DNA of 64,000 nucleotides, taken from positions 180,093,021 to 180,157,020 of the forward strand of contig CM056741.1 in assembly GCA_029851415.1 (NCBI GenBank), given 5' to 3'. The position numbers were made by a program, and so were the translations under genes. Under the pieces are notes generated by a model. It was not told the DNA's origin, made no database searches, and saw nothing but the letters and a program-made list of their open reading frames with translations. Positions 60,134-64,000 of the stretch are shown one piece after another (positions within the stretch are counted from its first letter, which is position 1; every line of letters starts with the position of its first letter). The DNA comes from Eretmocerus hayati (Eukaryota > Arthropoda > Insecta > Hymenoptera > Aphelinidae).

Positions 60134-60756
60134 CCCTGGTGGAAAAAACAGCGTAGTACTGCAGTAGTACTACAGTAGTCTACTGTCTGACTGATCGTAC
60201 TACTGTAGTAGTTTACTGTCGTACTACTGCAGTAGCTACTGCAGTAGTACGACCGTAGTCTACTACAGTACTACTGAGCGTACTACTGTCGTACTACTGG
60301 ATAATAGTACTGAGCTAGATCTGGCTGTTGTGTTTACTTTCTGCCCTTGAGAGGATGGAGCCAAGGACAAAAAATGATAAGAGGGTGAGATCTCTACATG
60401 AGTTCAGGCTTACTTATGAGGAGCATCTTAGTAAAAGACTTGTTCGCTACTCTTTAAACCTATAACATAACCTCGCACGCGCGCTGTCCCCGCGGGGGAA
60501 CTCACACAGCAGAAGACAACAGTCGGACTGCTGTCGCAGCCGTACTCGTTTTGTTTTGATGAGTCGATGCAACAACCGTCTTATTTTGATACATTCGGTT
60601 TGATTCTGCCATTTGAGTATCAACGAGAGGCCATGGATAACAAAGCCGGTTGTTATTCATGCCGATAAACAACAAAAATCAAGCCCAGATCACAAGCCTC
60701 TTATGGGGGCTCGACGCTTATGAGCAACATTTGATCACAGCTTGTCATAGCAAGAG

Positions 60757-60811
60757 TTGGCGCAAGTGGCAGCGGGTTCGCTTCGCACGCGTGAGCTTCG
60801 GGGTCGGTTCC
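60757..60811 (+). promoter_or_regulatory. tRNA-like pol III A/B boxes in left arm
   Basis: TTGGCGCAAGTGG fits an A box and GGGTCGGTTCC, 44 bases later, matches the B box GGTTCGANTCC at 9 of 11 positions. Between them CGCTTCGCACGCG resembles an anticodon region. It is followed by a T run, as in tRNA-derived SINE heads. A complete functional tRNA is not supported, as no acceptor stem could be paired. Confidence 0.5.
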
Positions 60812-60964
60812 CGGGGACGAAAATTTTTTTTCTTATTCTCCCAATTCTGTTTTTTTTTGCTTTATACGCAGGCTTGCACTTCTTCCTTCAATATCGAATA
60901 TGTATTCAATCCTCATTTTATTGATTTTTGACACACTGTGCGAGAAAGTAACTTTTTGTTATTC

Positions 60965-61830
60965 TGTGCGCAAAAATGGCCGTTTAGACGCAAGTGTGCG
61001 TGTGCAAATGGCCCATTTGGGCACGGATTCTCATTTGCACAGTGCGCAAATGACTCATTTGCACACGGTAGTGCGCAAATATCCATTTGCGCACTGCGTA
61101 AACGATGAAACAGTGTGCAAATGGGACGTTTACGCACAGTTTGCTTACCAAATTTGGATTGATGGTTGATCATCCTATACTCAATAGATATATTTGACTA
61201 GAGTGAGATTTGTAGATTTATGGCTGTAAATATGTAGAAAAATAACAAGAATCTGGATATGTTGAAAATCATGCCTAAATGCAAGTAGTACAAGCAAGTA
61301 AAGTAAAAACTGCTTCTGCAAAAGTTGTTTTTCCTGATGAATTAAAAAAATTTTTTCCAGTCAAGGGGGTGGGCAAAAGACTTTTTTCTTATATATTTTT
61401 CAAAATTTTTTTTCAGTCGGGGGGCTCCGCCCCCCGAACCCCCCGGCGGGGGCTTCGCCCCCTGCACCCCCACCAGGGGCTGCCGCCCCTGGACCCCGCA
61501 CTGCGCCCTTCTCCACGCCCTAACATCATCTCCGGTCAAAGGAGTGATTAACCGACATATTGTGGATATTCAATTTACTTTGGATAATACTAGACATTGT
61601 GAAACCATAATTATATTCAAAATATGGGTGTTTCAACGTGATGACGATAAGCTCTGTCCCGTTCAAAATAATACATGAAGTATACGATTTAATGGATCTA
61701 CGGATCAATTTCACTACAGTGCGCAAATAACTCATTTGCGCACGGCGCAAACGATGAAACCGTGTGCAAACGGACCATTTGCACACTCGTTGCGGGGACT
61801 CGTGCGCAAATATCTGTTGGCACCCTTGTT
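60965..61830. repeat. Two clusters of TGCGCAAATG-type words
   Basis: Cluster 1 (about 60965-61145) and cluster 2 (about 61717-61830) are dense in TGCGCAAAT, GTGTGCAAATG and their complements. A block of about 35 bases with AAACGATGAAAC and GTGTGCAAA occurs in the same orientation in both (61100 and 61743), so one cluster is a partial copy of the other. Confidence 0.7.
61419..61490. repeat. GC-rich triple hairpin island
   Basis: Three short hairpins stand in a row: GGGGGG CTCCG CCCCCC (61419-61435), GGGGG CTTCG CCCCC (61448-61462) and AGGGGC TGCC GCCCCT (61475-61490), separated by C-rich spacers. Base composition is very unlike the AT-rich surroundings. Confidence 0.9.
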
Positions 61831-62512
61831 GCTTAATATACTATTTCCGCACTGATTTTCCACTTTCTCTCACAGTTTGTCAAAAAATAGTATTCGATAC
61901 ACGGGTGTAAAACTTATTTTTCCACCCTTGTATCGAAATGTACTATTATATACGTAATTCAAATTGTGACATTCAAGTTTTGAGAGTTTCGATGCAGAAA
62001 ATACTCGTATGAGGCATTCAAATCATGTTTGCGAGTGTAGATTCCGACGGAATGAGTATTTCGGCTTAGTAGCGCTTGGTGAGATCACCTCATGATATTA
62101 AGTAAGAATAATCATTTTTAAGGAGTAATATAATTATTTTGATTGTTATAATCATCTATGATTGAATTTTCAAAATATAGTCGCTACATCATATTTTTTA
62201 ATTCAGTCATGAATTGATGAGTGATGATGATGAATGATGATGATGATACAATATTTTTGATTAATATTGATTAAATAAATCCAATCTGAACTTATGAAAT
62301 ATTATTTGAAAATAAAATTAATTAGTTAATTAATTTTAATATAATATTTGAAGATGTACAAATAGCCCGTCAGTCATTTATTGGATTGAGAAATATGCTG
62401 TAGCGGTGCCTATATTTATCTCAATTCGATATCGAGAAAAAAAGTCGCAAGCCTGCGTATAAAGCAAAAAAAAACAGAATTGGGAGAATAAGAAAGAAAA
62501 TATTCGTCCCCG

Positions 62513-62567
62513 GGAACCGACCCCGAAGCTCACGCGTGCGAAGCGAACTCGCTGCCACTTGCGCCAA
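62513..62567 (-). promoter_or_regulatory. tRNA-like pol III A/B boxes in right arm
   Basis: Inverted copy of the block at 60757-60811, with A box at 62567-62555 and B-box-like sequence at 62523-62513 on the minus strand. Both boxes are conserved between the arms. Confidence 0.5.
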
Positions 62568-63549
62568 CTCTTGCTATGACAAGCTGTGATCAAATGTTGC
62601 TCATAAGCGTCGAGCCCCCATAAGGGGCTTGTGATCTGGGCTTGATTTTTGTTGTTTATCGGCATGAATAACAACCGGCTTTGTTATCCATGGCCTCTCG
62701 TTGATACTCAAATGGCAGAATCAAACCGAATGTATCAAAATAAGACGGTTGTTGCATCGACTCATCAAAACAAAACGAGTACGGCTGCGACAGCAGTCCG
62801 ACTGTTGTCTTCTGCTGTGTGAGTTCCCCCGCGGGGACAGCGCGCGTGCGAGGTTATGTTATGGGTTTAAAGAGTAGCGAACAAGTCTTTTACTAAGATG
62901 CTCCTCATAAGTAAGCCTGAACTCATGTAGAGATCTCACCCTCTTATCATTTTTTGTCCTTGGCTCCATCCTCTCAAGGGCAGAAAGTAAACACAGCAGC
63001 CAGATCTAGCTCAGTACTATTATCCAGTAGTACGACAGTAGTACGCTCAGTAGTACTGTAGTAGACTACGGTCGTACTACTGCAGTAGCTACTGCAGTAG
63101 TACGACAGTAGAGTCCTGTCAATCTACGTCCAGTAGTTTGACCATCCAGTACTGCTACGCTGTTTTTTCCACCAGGGAACCTAGAAGATATCTTGAGTCA
63201 GACCAAAAAACCTCCATGCAAATTTATTACCAATTTTCTTAGAGCCTGTTCTCTACTTGTCTGATGAACAGTATACAATCAGGTTTTTCACTCTTATATC
63301 AATTTTTTGTTTTTTCTTATATCTACAGATTCCATACTCCTACTCATCCCTTTCCCCTTAATTCTATCTTACATTTTCCATTTTCCTTTCCTTTATACCC
63401 TTCCTTCGGTTGGGTGACAGTTTACCAGTTGAGGACATCCATCCTCTCCACTATACCAACCAGTTTTAACCTTACCTACTGGTGTAATGGCTAAAGTCAA
63501 ATCTGCTCAGTAGCAGAAAGATATGACCAGAAAGTAAAAGAAGAAGAAG

Positions 63550-63563
63550 AAATTCGATCATAA
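63550..63563. repeat. 14-bp target duplication, right copy
   Basis: AAATTCGATCATAA follows the (GAA)n tail and continues into CTTTGATC, the resumed right arm of the large foldback. Identical to 60120-60133. Confidence 0.8.
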
Positions 63564-64000
63564 CTTTGATCAAAAATGACTCCAAAAGGATGCATTTTAC
63601 GGAGGAACGCGTATGATCTAGTCTTGTAGATCGTTCAGAGATCTACAAATTACCCCTCTACAAGTTTTTCTAAAAAACCAATATTTTCCGATTGATAATG
63701 GAAAAACCGAAAAGAGGTCGGCGGAGAGCATGATTTGATATGATAAAATAACCTGGGAATTTCTTTAAAATCTCAACTTTTTTTCAATCAACAAATTTTG
63801 GAATGAGAGATTTGAAGAAACATATGAAATATCATCGTAGATGCGTACAAGGATAACCAGCAGTAATGTTTTCAGACATTTTGATACGTAAAGTATACCT
63901 TCAAAGAATTTCGGAAAATTATATAATTTTCGTAGCTTATGTTTCGCACAGGATTTTGTCTAAAGTGAAAGAATTCCATTCTTCGTGGTAGAAAGAGCAA

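Larger units (their letters stand above)
60134..63549. mobile_element. 3416-bp insertion with long inverted arms and (GAA)n tail
   Basis: Bounded by perfect 14-bp direct repeats. Layout: left arm 60134-60899, middle 60900-62422, right arm 62423-63177 (inverted copy of the left, ending CCACCAGGG), then a 372-bp single-copy tail ending in (GAA)n. The arms begin CCCTGGTGGAAAAAACAGCG, then a palindromic GTAGTACTAC-type array (60152-60305 and 63020-63165), CCCCGCGGGG, and a tRNA-like block. The middle contains TGCGCAAATG clusters and a GC-rich hairpin island. No frame resembling a transposase or reverse transcriptase was seen; the identical 90-codon frames in the arms are inverted-repeat copies. 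The long arms recall foldback or Mutator-like elements, but the 14-bp duplication and (GAA)n tail recall target-primed retrotransposition. Family unknown. Confidence 0.75.
58360..64000. mobile_element. Large foldback element, right side cut by window end
   Basis: One long hairpin centred near 59945. Left arm parts 58360-58575 and 59600-59932 pair with right arm parts 59968-60133, 63564-63730 and 63785-64000. Matching words include GTAATTTGTAGATCTCT, AACAATTTTAGCG and GAATTCCATTCTTCG, at roughly 80 percent identity. The left arm has about 965 extra bases (58580-59545) with two open frames. The right arm is split by the 60134-63549 insertion. The outer end lies beyond the window, so the terminus and target duplication cannot be read. 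Confidence 0.75.

Noticed and set aside
60757..60830. A true tRNA gene
   Set aside because: The A and B boxes are tRNA-like, but acceptor and anticodon stems cannot be paired convincingly.
60650..62674. Matching 93- and 98-codon frames in the two arms
   Set aside because: They are the same DNA in inverted orientation and cross the tRNA-like block; no conserved domain.

Overview
The window is animal nuclear DNA, most likely from an insect. It is AT-rich, has interrupted genes with GT/AG introns, a pogo/Tigger transposase, Tc1/mariner-type terminal repeats and many foldback elements. The order cannot be fixed from the sequence; a hymenopteran is a guess only. No bacterial-style operons, CRISPR arrays or rRNA genes are seen.

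Two multi-exon host genes lie head to head. On the minus strand (about 6.2-23.6 kb) six coding exons, all joined at phase 0, encode a roughly 862-residue single-pass membrane protein: signal peptide, acidic/Ser-Thr linker, LRR N-flank, leucine-rich repeats, LRR C-flank, two fibronectin-III-like domains, one transmembrane helix and a short tail. On the plus strand (about 24.8-37.0 kb) nine exons encode a roughly 887-residue IQ-and-AAA protein of the IQCA1/DRC11 family, a dynein regulatory complex subunit of motile cilia and sperm axonemes. Its nucleotide-binding motifs look degenerate. The exon phases close exactly (2664 nt), which supports the model. The two proteins act in different places (cell surface and axoneme) and nothing suggests a shared pathway.

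The introns are full of mobile DNA. Intron 4 of the LRR gene holds a foldback Tc1/mariner-type MITE (9251-12490) split by a complete 2312-bp pogo/Tigger transposon (10054-12365) with an uninterrupted 529-codon transposase. Intron 3 holds a 3055-bp element flanked by TTAA that carries two tandem arrays. Further members of these families sit in the DRC11 introns.

From 37 kb onward I recognise no host gene. This part holds a 450-bp near-perfect inverted repeat (48022-49071), a three-armed foldback (50200-51303), a 1.5-kb CAGCCC-type hexamer tract and a TTCCAGACCG-type array with a 615-bp higher-order period (55.1-57.8 kb), and a 139-bp tandem array (57.9-58.3 kb). The right end is one large foldback (58360 to beyond 64000). 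Its right arm is split by a 3416-bp insertion (60134-63549) bounded by a perfect 14-bp target duplication. That insertion has about 760-bp inverted arms with tRNA-like promoter boxes, subterminal palindromic arrays, a GC-rich triple-hairpin island and a (GAA)n tail. It is the best candidate here for an undescribed element type.
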